DNA of 64,000 nucleotides from JBHHUI01 sp965248775 (GCA_965248775.1 OZ252150.1:5580001-5644000), one strand, 5' to 3'; shown: positions 43,749 to 53,717, counted from the first letter of the stretch. Numbers and translations: made by a program. The notes: generated from the letters alone by a model not told the origin.

Positions 43749-44956
43749 GGTCAAGCGTAAAATGACGGATATAATTTGCGCAATTTGATGCGAGCTTCTT
43801 CTGTTGTGAACTGCCAGTTGACAGTTGATGCATTCTGGTTGCGCTGACGTTCCCAGGCTGCGACTTCTGCAACGAGGGTTTCTTTTTCAGCAATTCGGCG
43901 GTCAAGACACTAGCTGCCAACCACGTTCAGTTCAATCTCAGCCATGTTGAGCCAACTGCCGTGTTTGGGCGTGTAATGGAACGCCAAGCGTTCAAGAATA
44001 CGTCGCGCCTCGGTTGGTTCGAATGCTTCATATAAGGCAGCGGGTTTATGCGTGCTGAGATTATCCTGCACAATCCGAACAACCTGGGCTTCATGAAAGA
44101 AGATATCGACAAGGTCTCGCATACAGTGCGCATACTCGATCATCGTACGCCGGTCGGTGACATCAATGTGTCGCCAGCCTCTCAGCGGCTCGAAGAACAT
44201 GAACAGATTACAGGTGCCCTGTCGTTCATATTCGTAATCATAGCGTAGCAGTTCTCCCGGGCGCATGGGCAATGGGGTTCTCGTCTCTGCGAGCAACTGT
44301 TTCGTGCCTTCATCGAAACAGACGACCGGGCGCAACGGATCATATGGTTCATGGTACAACTCCAGCACGTCTTCCATCGCACAGACAAATTCGGCGTTGG
44401 CTTCCGGTGGAATCACCCATTGCTTGTTCTGCCAGGGCTTGAGTTCGTTTTTTTTAGCACCTGGCGCACCGTCTCATGGGAGACAGATTCGATCTCCACC
44501 TGTTCCAACGTGACCAATTGCTTTGACAACAACCGCAAACTCCAACGTGCATACCCTGCGGGTGGCTCACCACAGGTTAAGGCGATGAGTTGCGCTTCCA
44601 CAGCGCCATCGATTTTACGTTCGTATTGGCGCCGGGTCGGTTTGCGGTTCAAGGCGGCATTCAATCCTTCCGTCGCATACCGCTTGCGTATCCGCCCAAT
44701 CGTGGGCATGCCAACATCTAACGCTTTAGCCGTCTCCTCATCTGTCCAGCCTACATTGGCCTTGAGTAGAATGCGTGCCCGTGTCAATTTGCGCGCTTTC
44801 TCCGTGCCCGCTGAAATCAGATTCTCAAGGTGATCGCGTTCCGATTGAGATAACTTGACCTGATACTCTTGCTTTCTTCCCATTTTTCGCCTCCTGATTA
44901 TTGATTTTCAAGAGGATATTCGAAATAGTGATTTCTACCAAATTACGCTTGACGAC
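43749..44956 (-). mobile_element. IS630-family element B
   Basis: The 1208-bp element sits between the two copies of element A. Its ends share GTCAAGCGTAA in inverted orientation, and TA dinucleotides at 43747-43748 and 44957-44958 separate it from the neighbours. Sequence and transposase differ from element A. Confidence 0.92.
43751..44883 (-). pseudogene. IS630 transposase of element B with internal amber
   Basis: The first frame (44883-44413) carries the helix-turn-helix (ARILLKANVGWTDEETAKAL, VGMPTIGRIRKRY). An A8-C run allows a -1 shift into the DDE frame (VVCFDEGTKQLLAE, RIVQDNLSTHKPAALYEAF, HYTPKHGSWLNMAEIELNVV). A TAG at 43910-43912 then interrupts the frame; the reading frame continues with CLDRRIAEKETLVAEVAAWE to a TGA at 43751. 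CAG to TAG is the likely change, so the element is probably inactive. Confidence 0.85.
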
Positions 44957-44958
44957 TA

Positions 44959-46377
44959 GTGGGTCACTTGGCACGGACATCGCCATAAAATGAATCGGGC
45001 TTTAGAATTGGCTGCATCCTTGATCACATAGGTGATGAAATGAGCCGACGCAAGAAAGACCCGCTTCGTGAACTGACGAAGGAAGAGCGGGAATGGCTGG
45101 AACGTATTGGCCATTCGCAGACGGAGCCTGCTAGTCATGTCGTTCGCGCCCGACAGATTCTGTTCGTGGCGGATGGGAACAATTACACCGAGGCCGCGCG
45201 CTTGTCGGGTCGGAAGTCCGGTGACGCGGTCTCGCAGTTGGTCAGCCGTTTCAACCGGGAAGGCTTGGCGGCCCTCGAGCCAAAGCATGGGGGAGGACCT
45301 CAGGTGACGTACGGGGCAGAAGAGCGCGAGCGCATTCTGCAGGAAGTGCGCCGACCACCCATTCCGGAGACAGACGGGACGGCGACGTGGTCGCTGCAAA
45401 CTTTGCAGCAACGGTTGCGCTCGATGCCGGATGGCTTGCCCGAGGTGAGCACCTATACCATCTGGACGGTGTTGCAGGAAGCCGGCTACAGCTGGCAGCA
45501 GTCGCGCAGCTGGTGCGAAACCGGCCAAGCAACACGCAAGCGAAAGGGCGGCACTGTTATTGTGACCGACCCAGATACCGAGGCGAAAAAAACTTGATCG
45601 AAAGCGCCTACCATACTGGCGAAACGCTCGGCCTGGCCGTCTGGACCCAAGATGAAGCCGGACCTTATCAGACCAAGCCATATGTGGGGGGCAGCTGGCA
45701 GCCCGAGGCGCAGCCGGCCAAACAGCCGCACGAGTACATCCGCGACGGAACGGCAAAATTGCTAACACTATTTCACCCGGCTTCTGGACAAGTGCGCGTG
45801 AAAGGCGTCACGCGTACTACCAATGCTATTTTGCATCCATGGCTCAAGGACGAACTGTTGGCTATCCTGCAGGCATTGCCGGCCAAACCCCAACTCGACG
45901 TTGAAGCCAATCGCCTGCTATGGGAAAGCTGGCAAGCCGGATTATCGTTGCCCATCACCTTGTCGCAAGAACTTCCAGCTCTGCGCATGCTACTCATCTG
46001 GGATAACCTCAAAGGCCATTACACTCCGGAGATGGTTCTGTGGTTGTTCGAACACGGCATTATGCCGCTGTATACACCGTTGGGCGGCTCGTGGTTGAAC
46101 ATGGCTGAATCGATGCAGCGAATTCTCGTTCGGCGTGGCCTGTCCGGCCAGTATCCGCAAACACCTGATCAAATCATTGCCTTGTTACAAGGCGTCGCGC
46201 AGGGTTGGAACCAGAACCCCACTCCGTTTGAATGGGGGCGGCAAACGTAAGGCACGTCGCCAACGCAGTCGGCAGCGGCGGCACATGCTCGGTGGTTCCG
46301 GCGCGTACACTCGGCATCCGATCCGCCGCCGCTCAACGCTGATCCAACAATGGCTATCAGCATGCCAAGTGACCCAC
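44959..46377 (+). mobile_element. IS630-family element A, copy 2
   Basis: The 1419-bp element is the near-perfect inverted copy of 42329-43746, again with GTGGGTCACTTGGCA ends and TA flanks (46378-46379 on the right). It is one base longer, from an extra G in a G-run near 46236-46240. Confidence 0.95.
45040..46250 (+). CDS. IS630 transposase (element A copy 2), shifted frame and shortened C-terminus
   Basis: The first 185-residue frame (45040-45597) is identical at protein level to copy 1. The A7-C slippery run at 45586-45592 again precedes the stop, allowing a -1 shift into the DDE frame. The extra G near 46236 moves the end out of frame after PTPFEWG, so about 45 C-terminal basic residues present in copy 1 are lost. 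The DDE residues remain. Confidence 0.85.
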
Positions 46378-46379
46378 TA

Positions 46380-47630
46380 GTGAGTATGATGGACATCACC
46401 GCGCGCAAGCAGCAGGAAGAAGCCCTGCGCAAAAGTCAAGTTTACTACCAGCAGGCGGAGCGCATGGGCAAGCTGGGTTACTGGGAGTGGGACCATATAA
46501 ATGACAGACTACTTTCATGTTCAGAGCAGTTCGCACAGAATTATGAGATGAGCATGGACGAAGCGCTGGCATATTTCTCAAATGGAGCATCTGGACTAAG
46601 CGTAATACATCCGGATGACCAGGAACGCTACGGGCAACACATGGATGATGTTAATGAACAACGGGAAGAATCCGAGTTCGAATTCAAGATCATCACCCGC
46701 TCAGGTGCTGTACGTCATGTACATGTACTCAGTGAGTTTGTGCGAGATAAACAAGGTAAGGTCATCAAGTCATTCGGAACAGAGCAGGATATCACCGAGC
46801 GGGTGCGGGCGGAGCTAGCCCTGGCCGCCGCTAACGTGGAACTCGAAAACGCCGTCGAAAAGGCGCGCGAATTGGCCGTCGCCGCCGACCAAGCAAACCG
46901 CGCCAAGACCCAGTTCCTGGCCAACAGCTCCCACGAGCTGCGCAAACCACTGACCGGCATCATCGGCCTGCTGCAGATTGTGAACGACGATCTGTGCGAA
47001 TCTCCGCAAGAGGAACGCGATTTGGTCCAAACCGCGCTGCAGAGCGCCAACCACCAGCTTAGGGTCGTCAACGACGTGCTCGACATTACCAGCGTCGAAG
47101 CCGGACAACTGGAAATCAGCTTTGAACGCGTGTGGCTCGCCGCGGTGCTGGCTGAAGTGCAGCAGGCGGTCGGCGTGCAGGCGCAGCAAAAAGGGCTGGC
47201 TCTCCAGTTCAACATCCCGCTCGGTCTATACCTCCAGGTCGACCCGGCGCGACTGCGGCAGGTGCTCCTCAATCTGATGGGCAACGCCATCAAGTTCACC
47301 GAAACCGGAGATGTGTCGGTAAGCGCCCAACCCGCGCCCGACCCTGATTACGCGCTGATCGAAATTTCAGACACCGGCGTGGGCATTGAACCAGAGTTCC
47401 TGCCGAGCGCGTTCGACAAGTTTTCACGGGCCGATGGGTCAATGTCCCGCAAGAATGTCGGCACGGGTTTGGGGCTGTCCATCACACGCGGCCTGGTCGA
47501 GACGATGCACGGTCAGGTCGGCCTAGCATCGGAAGGTGAGGGCCGCGGCACACGCGCCTGGCTGACGTTACCGCTCGCGGGGGCAACTGAAGTTCAGAAC
47601 CACGAAACGACTGAGCTTACGCCAGCGTAA
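46380..47630 (+). pseudogene. 3' part of the split multi-PAS histidine kinase
   Basis: Resumes S-M-M-D-I-T-A-R-K-Q directly after the IS stack. It contains one PAS module (YYQQAERMGKLGYWEWDHIN) and the kinase core: HisKA with His in FLANSSHELRKPLTGIIGLL and HATPase_c with NLMGNAIKFTETGD, ISDTGVGIEPEFL and VGTGLGLSITRGLVETMHGQ. It still opens in-frame from 46350 through the IS end, so a short kinase fragment could be made. Removing 42329-46379 restores the gene. Confidence 0.88.
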
Positions 47631-47739
47631 GCTTCTCACCCAGTGCAGCCCAGTACCGCACCGTCACCCAGTCATGAATGCACTGGGTCATGACGTGCAG
47701 ACGGCATCGTGGTATTACCCCGATTCAGTGGACAGTTGG

Positions 47740-48603
47740 TTAAGCCACTAAAGGTAATTGTTCATAGGCATGTGGGCTCATGTAATCCAGGGCCGAATGC
47801 ATCCGTTGCCGATTGTAAAACACTTCGACATAGTCAAAGACGCTGGTGCGAGCAGCGGCCCGGCTGGCGTACAGTTGCTGGTACACACACTCGGATTTCA
47901 GGCTGGCAAAGAAGCTCTCCATGGGGGCGTTATCGTAGCAGTTTCCCCTTCGGCTCATACTGGGCGTGATGTCATGAAGCTTGCGCAGCGCCTGATACTC
48001 AGCGCTGGCGTACTGACTCCCCCGGTCAGAATGATGGATGAGACCTGGCGGCGGTTTTCGCGAACGCAGAGCCATCTCCAAAGCATCCAAAGTCAGTTGG
48101 CGGCCCAAGCGTTTGCCGAGTGCCCAGCCGACGATCCGTCGCGAGTACAGGTCGAGGACTGCTGCGAGATAGAGCCAACCTTCACTGGTTGCAATGTAAG
48201 TGATGTCGGCCAGCCACACTTCGTTAGGCGCAGTGGCCGTGAAGTCCTGAACGAGCAAATTCGGCGCTACGGGCAGGCTGTGCTTCGACTGGGTTGTCAC
48301 CTTGTAGCTCCGTTTGCGTCGGGCTTGCAGGCCATGCAGGCGCAACAGACGGGCCACCCGGTTGTGGCCGCAGCGGATGCCGCGGTCCTGTAGTTCGCGG
48401 TGAATGCGCGGACAGCCATAGACGCCGCGATGCTGCTCAAAGATCGCTCTGATCTCGCGTCCCAACGCCTGGCTGGCTTGCTCGCGCGGGCTGACCGGCC
48501 GCTTGCGCCAGGCGTAGTAGCCGCTACGTGTGACTTGCAGTACCCGACACATCAGACTGATGCTGTACTCGCCTTTGTGTTCGTCAATGAAGCGAAATCT
48601 CAC
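47740..48603 (-). CDS. IS3-family transposase OrfB
   Basis: The 287-residue rve-type DDE domain has RFIDEHKGEYSISLMCRVL, GYYAWRKRPVSPRE, catalytic Asp in VWLADITYIATSEGWLYLA, Asp in LIHHSDRGSQYASAEYQ and Glu in NAPMESFFASLKSECVY. It is read by a -1 shift from OrfA on an A7-G run (about 48636) to make the OrfAB transposase. Confidence 0.94.
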   Translation of the reverse strand: MRFRFIDEHKGEYSISLMCRVLQVTRSGYYAWRKRPVSPREQASQALGREIRAIFEQHRGVYGCPRIHRELQDRGIRCGHNRVARLLRLHGLQARRKRSYKVTTQSKHSLPVAPNLLVQDFTATAPNEVWLADITYIATSEGWLYLAAVLDLYSRRIVGWALGKRLGRQLTLDALEMALRSRKPPPGLIHHSDRGSQYASAEYQALRKLHDITPSMSRRGNCYDNAPMESFFASLKSECVYQQLYASRAAARTSVFDYVEVFYNRQRMHSALDYMSPHAYEQLPLVA

Positions 48604-48896
48604 TTCTGCTCGCGCGCAAACACCGCCATGGCTTTTTTTAGGATGTCCCGTTCCTGGCGCACCACGTGCAATTCGCGCTTCAACTCCGCCAGCTCGCGGT
48701 CGCGCTCCTTCGGCTTTCCCTTTCCGGGAAATGCCTGCGCTCCATCAGCCGCGTATTCAGCCCGCCAGCGATTCAGACTGCTACTACTTACTCCCAAATC
48801 CAAAGCAAGCTGCTCAACCGCTGTGTCGCTATCATACGATAACCGAACGGCTTCGACCTTGAATTCGCGCGTGTATGTCTTCCTGTATGTACTCAT
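48600..48896 (-). CDS. IS3-family transposase OrfA
   Basis: The 98-residue helix-turn-helix and leucine-zipper protein reads RKTYTREFKVEAVRLSYDSD, LALDLGVSSSSLNRWRAEYA and LKRELHVVRQERDILKKAM. It contains the A7-G slippery run in the I-L-K-K-A codons and overlaps OrfB by 4 nt. Confidence 0.93.
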   Translation of the reverse strand: MSTYRKTYTREFKVEAVRLSYDSDTAVEQLALDLGVSSSSLNRWRAEYAADGAQAFPGKGKPKERDRELAELKRELHVVRQERDILKKAMAVFAREQK

Positions 48897-49015
48897 TTGG
48901 GTCCTCCCTGATCTGTGAATCTATCTTATCTCGTTGTCCACTAAACCAGGGTAATGCCACAGTGCGTTCGTGACTGGGTGAATGAACTGGGTCATGACGT
49001 GCAGACTGCGTCGTG

Positions 49016-49654
49016 AAACGAACTGGGTCGGTATCCATCCTGGACTGTGCAACTGACGCCCAGTACTGCACAGTCACTTGCAGCACCTGGCGTCACATTC
49101 CGCTGCTCGCCCGATCTGGTCACGCTCAAGCTCCAATGGGAACACGGCATCGCCCAGTATCCGGACTATCGCCCTTCCCTGTATCTGCAACTAGCACCAC
49201 TGGTTATTAGTCTTCTGACATTATCAGGTACTGAGCCGAATCAAGTGATTAAACCTTTAGTTTAAACTGACGGTTTCGCTTACGCTAACCATAGGTAGAC
49301 CATGAAGAAAAGCGTGATCGGTGCAAAAATCTTATCTGACTAAGATCTATAGCGCTTTGGGTGCGGTTTAGGGTACGAGCCTTCGGCCTAGCTGTCCCCT
49401 AACTATGCCCTACATCGCCACGCGAGTGCTCCCCGAAAGCCTTTGTCTTAATCCGTCCACTTGACGGCATGGCTGCAACGGGATTGATCCTAAAGCAATC
49501 CAAGAATTAACCTTTTCCGTCTTTAATAAACAGGTGTAGATTTGCGTAGTAATTTGATGCGCCGCAACGTGCCGCATCTCGCAGTATGAAATGAGATTGG
49601 TCAGTGAAGTGCATCATCATTTTTGGATTGAGATGGGAATAAAGGAGAGCTTCA
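49016..49654. other. non-coding stretch left of the catabolic island
   Basis: No supported complete gene. ACTGGGT repeats (48975-49030) and a CCCAGTACTGCACAGTCACT segment resemble those before the IS3 element. A short frame at 49100-49265 ends with IAQYPDYRPSLYLQLAPLVI, related to IAQFLSKLAPLVIG at 38768-38808, so both may be remnants of one gene family. From 49266 to 49630 I see nothing recognisable. AAAGGAGAG at 49642-49650 is the ribosome site of the next gene. Confidence 0.5.
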
Positions 49655-50899
49655 ATGGGAATAAATCGCGATCTTGCTCTTGAGGAATGCCAGCCCGAGA
49701 TGGAATTGGCATTCAGTCTGGAAGAGTTTCAACATCGTCTTCAGCGCATCCGTGCGCGTATGGAAGACAACGACATTGATGTCTTGTGGCTCATGGCCCC
49801 CAAGAGCCTTAACTATGTGAGCGGCTACAAATGCATCTGGTATCAGGCGCAAGGTCCCAAACAATGGCCCGCTACAAGCGGAATCGCGATTCACAAGGAC
49901 CGTGACGACTTCATCCTATTCGACACGCCCAGCGAAGCCATCATGTGCCGCTTCGTGACGTGTGCGAAGAACATCCGGATTTTCCCGATGGGGGGGCGTC
50001 GCGATGGCATTTCATTCATTATCGACGAACTGAAATCCCAGGGCTGGATGTCTTCTGGTACGGTCGGAATGGAATTTCACAGCTATCGGCCCAATCTCGC
50101 GATCAGCAAACGGTTCCGGGACGCTTTCGAGAGTACCGGGATGAGCGTGAGCGATGGTAGCGATATCTTGCGCGATATTCGTTGGGTCAAATCGGAAGCC
50201 GAGATTGCTTGTATCGAAAAGGCCGCGGAAATCACCGACGTCGGTTTGCAGGCGGCGAAGAATGCCATCCGGCCTGGTGTCACCGAGCTCGACGTCTACG
50301 GTGAGATCGCCTACGCCATGGCGAAGGCCAGCGGCGAGACCCCGGGAATCACATTGCCGGTAAATTCAGGGCTGAAAGCCAATTGCGGCCATTCGCTGGC
50401 CAGCCGAAGGGTCATCAAGGCCGGTGAACAAGTCAATGTCGATGTCAGTGGCGTGTTCAACCGCTATCATTGCAATGCCGGACGGGCTTTTCATGTCGGC
50501 GAGCCCGCCAAGGAAGTAATGGATTACCACCTGTTGTCCGCGGGTGTTTTCGACGTGATCTCCGAGATACTGCGTCCGAATCTGCCGGTCGCAGAACTTG
50601 TGACCAAGACCAGAGCCTACTATGACGAGGTCGGCATCTGGTCCGATGCCGGCTGGGTTGGCGGTTATGAACTCGGCCTCGCCTTTCCGCCTGATTGGGT
50701 CGGCAACTATGTCTATGAGATGACGGATACCGAGACGGACAAGATTTTTGAGCCGGGGACGGTGGTCAATTTCGAGAGTCAGTTTTTCTCGCCCAGCATG
50801 TCGGGAATTACCTATTACGTCGATACACTGATGTTCAAAGCGGATACTGCGTATCAGCCTCTAAAGTCGCCGTTAGATCTCGTTGTTGTTGGAGAATAA
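49655..50899 (+). CDS. M24-family (creatinase/Xaa-Pro-peptidase-like) hydrolase
   Basis: The 414-residue pita-bread-fold protein has an N-terminal domain (1-165; FSLEEFQHRLQRIRARMEDN, LMAPKSLNYVSGY) and a C-terminal M24 domain (ILRDIRWVKSEAEIACIEKA, NVDVSGVFNRYHCNAGRAFH, VVNFESQFF). The metal sites of aminopeptidases are incomplete: the first Asp is kept, the usual second Asp and the G-H-G histidine are not seen (GGYELGLAF), and one Glu remains. This favours a metal-free creatinase- or ectoine-hydrolase-like C-N hydrolase. Start by AAAGGAGAG. First gene of the island. Confidence 0.85.
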   Translation: MGINRDLALEECQPEMELAFSLEEFQHRLQRIRARMEDNDIDVLWLMAPKSLNYVSGYKCIWYQAQGPKQWPATSGIAIHKDRDDFILFDTPSEAIMCRFVTCAKNIRIFPMGGRRDGISFIIDELKSQGWMSSGTVGMEFHSYRPNLAISKRFRDAFESTGMSVSDGSDILRDIRWVKSEAEIACIEKAAEITDVGLQAAKNAIRPGVTELDVYGEIAYAMAKASGETPGITLPVNSGLKANCGHSLASRRVIKAGEQVNVDVSGVFNRYHCNAGRAFHVGEPAKEVMDYHLLSAGVFDVISEILRPNLPVAELVTKTRAYYDEVGIWSDAGWVGGYELGLAFPPDWVGNYVYEMTDTETDKIFEPGTVVNFESQFFSPSMSGITYYVDTLMFKADTAYQPLKSPLDLVVVGE

Positions 50900-50947
50900 C
50901 TCAACCAAGTCCGTCGTTCCAGCACAGGACCTGTACAGGATAGTCCA

Positions 50948-51157
50948 ATGTATGAAATCGATCAATCGAGGACAGACCTCGTCGAAGAGTTTCGAAAGAA
51001 TCCTAGCGGACCTTATAGTCCGGAGCTGACACTCGTCGTGAATCGACTGCGATTTATGCCCATGGCCGATCGCCAAATTCTGGTTTGCACGCAGCGTGGT
51101 TGCGAATGGATTCTGGCGAAAATTCCATCAAAACGCGGGGCTAATTTGTCAGAATAA
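50948..51157 (+). CDS. small conserved-looking hypothetical protein
   Basis: The 69 residues, MYEIDQSRTDLVEEFRKNPS and onward, have RQILVCTQRGCEWILAKIP near the end. It is predicted soluble with a short helix and beta strands. It lies between the M24 gene and the kinase-lyase gene on the same strand with 48-nt and 123-nt gaps, which suggests one operon. I cannot name a family. Confidence 0.6.
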   Translation: MYEIDQSRTDLVEEFRKNPSGPYSPELTLVVNRLRFMPMADRQILVCTQRGCEWILAKIPSKRGANLSE

Positions 51158-51280
51158 TTCTGAGCTACTACAATTAATTTAAATCGCTTGTTGTAATTTC
51201 ACGTCTCTCTCCATCCGTTCGCACGACAGAACCCCGATACCGGCAGAGGTATCTCAGTAGCCACTGCGGAGATTGAAGCC

Positions 51281-53668
51281 ATGTCCTCCAGCTCTCAATA
51301 CCAAGCCATAACCGAAAGCGTCCTGGAAGCCAAGGCTCCGGCTTTTTCGAACGAGGAGGCCGAAGAGTTCGCCCTGCGGGCCTTCGACATCCAGGCTTCC
51401 GCTCACCCGATGGTAAGCGAACGGGATCAGAACTTTCGATTGCATGCCAAAGATGGGAGCGAGTGGGTTCTTAAAATCGCTAACCCAGCCGAAGACCCGG
51501 CGATTCTCGACATGCAGAATCAGGCGTTGCTGCACATCGCCCAGGTAGACCCGGAGCTTGCGATTCCCCGCATCAAGACGACTCCAGAGAGGGGCCACTT
51601 CCATCAGATAGACGGATCAGATGGGCGGCGTTTCGTCGCGCGGGTTCTCAGCTTCTTACCAGGCCAGTTACTCGATGATGCCACGCTATACCCGGTGCTC
51701 GGACGCGATGTCGGGGCCATGACCGCACGATTGGCCCGCGCACTGCGCGGTTTCTTTCACCCGGCGGCTCGGCACGAACTCCTTTGGGATCTAACCCAGG
51801 CACCAGGGCTTCGCACGCGAACTCACTACATCGAAGAACCTGGACGCCGCCACATCATCGAGGAGGTGCTCGATCGCTTCAAAGCGGAGGTGCTTCCACA
51901 GTTAAAGAAGCAGCGCGCGCAGGTGATCCACAACGACGTCAGCAGTATGAACACCCTGGTCGACGGAAATCGCGTCACCGGCGTTATCGACTTCGGTGAT
52001 CTCAATCACGCGCCACTGGTCTGTGATCTCGCGGTGCCGATTTCCGAGTTGCTCGTCGGAAACCAGGACCCCATCGCGATCGCAGCGGAGATCACGGCGG
52101 GCTATCATGCCGTCACCGCGTTGGAGGATGACGAACTCCGTCTAATTTTCGATCTTGTGTCCACCCGATGTGCCATGTACGTTGCCGTGGCGAACTGGCG
52201 AGTCTCCGATCATCCGGAAAATGCCGCCTACATCATGGATGGCGTCCAGGAAACGGGGGCACTGCTCGACCATATGCGAGAGTGGGGAGCAGATCGCATG
52301 CACGCAGCACTTCGCCACGCCTGCGCGACGCCGGTCTCCATCGCAGTTTCGGATTTCACCCGCACCCCATCAGAGGAAGATGATCTGCAGTCACTCATCG
52401 AACGGCGCCGGCAACGTCTCGGCCCTGAATTGGAACTCTCCTACGATAAGCCTCTTCACGTCGTGCGTGGCAAGGGTGTATGGCTCATTGATGCCGCGGG
52501 GCGCTCGTTACTCGACGCCTACAATAACGTCCCATCAGTCGGACATTGCCATCCCCACGTCGTGCAGACCCTCGCCCAACAAGCGGCGACACTGAACACC
52601 AATACGCGTTACATCTATAAATCCATTCTTGAGTACGCAGATCGCCTCACCGCAACTATGCCCGGGGACCTCTCGGTCTGCATGTTCGTATGCTCGGGAA
52701 GTGAAGCCAACGATCTCGCCTGGCGTCTCGCCAAAGCGCATACGGGGAACTTCGGTGGGATCGTGATGGAAGATGCCTATCACGGTACCACTGACGCGGT
52801 TTATGAACTCTCCCCCGCCGAATATGGAATTGACGAAGGCAGAAATCTCGCCGAATAGATCGCCACGGTTCCTGCACCGGATGGGTACCGTGGAAAATTT
52901 CGCAGGGACGATCCCCAATTTGCAGAGCACTACGCGGCGTGCTTCGACGACGCTATCGCGTCCCTAGATGCAAGGGACTTTGCGCCGGCCGCCTATTACC
53001 TGGATCTGATCCTCTGCAGCAATGGCATTATGGTTCCGCCCCCGGGTTACCTCTCCGCGGCGTTCGGAAAAGTTCGTCGGGCTGGAGGGTTATGTGTGGC
53101 CGATGAAGTGCAATCGGGTTTCGGGCGAACCGGCGATCACTTCTGGGGATTCGAAGCCCATGAAGTGGTTCCCGACATCGTCACACTCGGGAAACCCATC
53201 GGCAACGGACTTTCGATGGCAGCGGTGGTGACAACACCCGCAATTGTGGCATCACTCACAAAAGAAACTGATTTCTTTAGCACCACGGGCGGCAACCCGG
53301 TGTCGTGTGCGGTGGGGCTCGCGGTACTCGACGTGTTGGAACAAGAAGGCCTGCAGGAGCGTGCGGCTCGTGTTGGCGCCAAACTTCGATCGCAGATCGA
53401 AAGGCTTGCAGGGCAGCACTCCCTGATCGGCGAAGTGCGCGGAGCCGGCTTGTTCATTGGCGTTGAATTGGTTCGCGATCGCTCGACCCTCGAACCTGCT
53501 GGTGAAGAGACGGCTGCAGTTGTTAACCGGATGCGCGAACTAGGAGTACTCGTGGGAGTCGAGGGCCCCTACAGCAATGTGATAAAAATCCGCCCACCCC
53601 TGGTGTTCGACGAGAACCACGCACTGCAACTCACAGACACACTCGATCGAGCCCTTCGGGAGTTCTAG
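51281..53668 (+). pseudogene. APH-type kinase-class III PLP enzyme fusion with in-frame amber stop
   Basis: Residues 1-330 are an aminoglycoside-phosphotransferase-like kinase (VIHNDVSSMNTLV catalytic loop, TGVIDFGDLNHAPLVCDLAV). Residues about 395-795 are a class III aminotransferase fold (GHCHPHVVQTLAQQAATLNT, CSGSEANDLAWRLAKAHTGN, VADEVQSGFGRTGDHFWGFE, PLP lysine in VTLGKPIGNGLSMA). A TAG at 52856-52858 falls in-frame (G-R-N-L-A-E-stop-I-A-T-V-P-A-P-D), and the rest continues without a shift. Trp (TGG to TAG) is the likely original. Kinase and PLP phospho-lyase pairs degrade hydroxylysine and ethanolamine phosphate; the substrate here is unknown. Confidence 0.85.
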
Positions 53669-53717
53669 CGGCTCAACGGAAAACAGCAATTGAAATCACG
53701 GTAATAGTAGCTTCTCA

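Larger units (their letters stand above)
47714..48955 (-). mobile_element. IS3-family element
   Basis: The 1.24-kb element carries OrfA and OrfB on minus. Ends ATTACCC-C/T-G-x-TT-x-AGTGGACA are inverted at 47714 and 48955. No clear target duplication is seen. A 30-bp sequence (ACTGGGTCATGACGTGCAGA and onward) lies on both sides, at 47682-47711 and 48986-49015. Confidence 0.88.

Noticed and set aside
49047..49265. Complete small gene upstream of the island
   Set aside because: No credible start or ribosome site; only the last part resembles the segment at 38.77 kb, so it is treated as a possible remnant.
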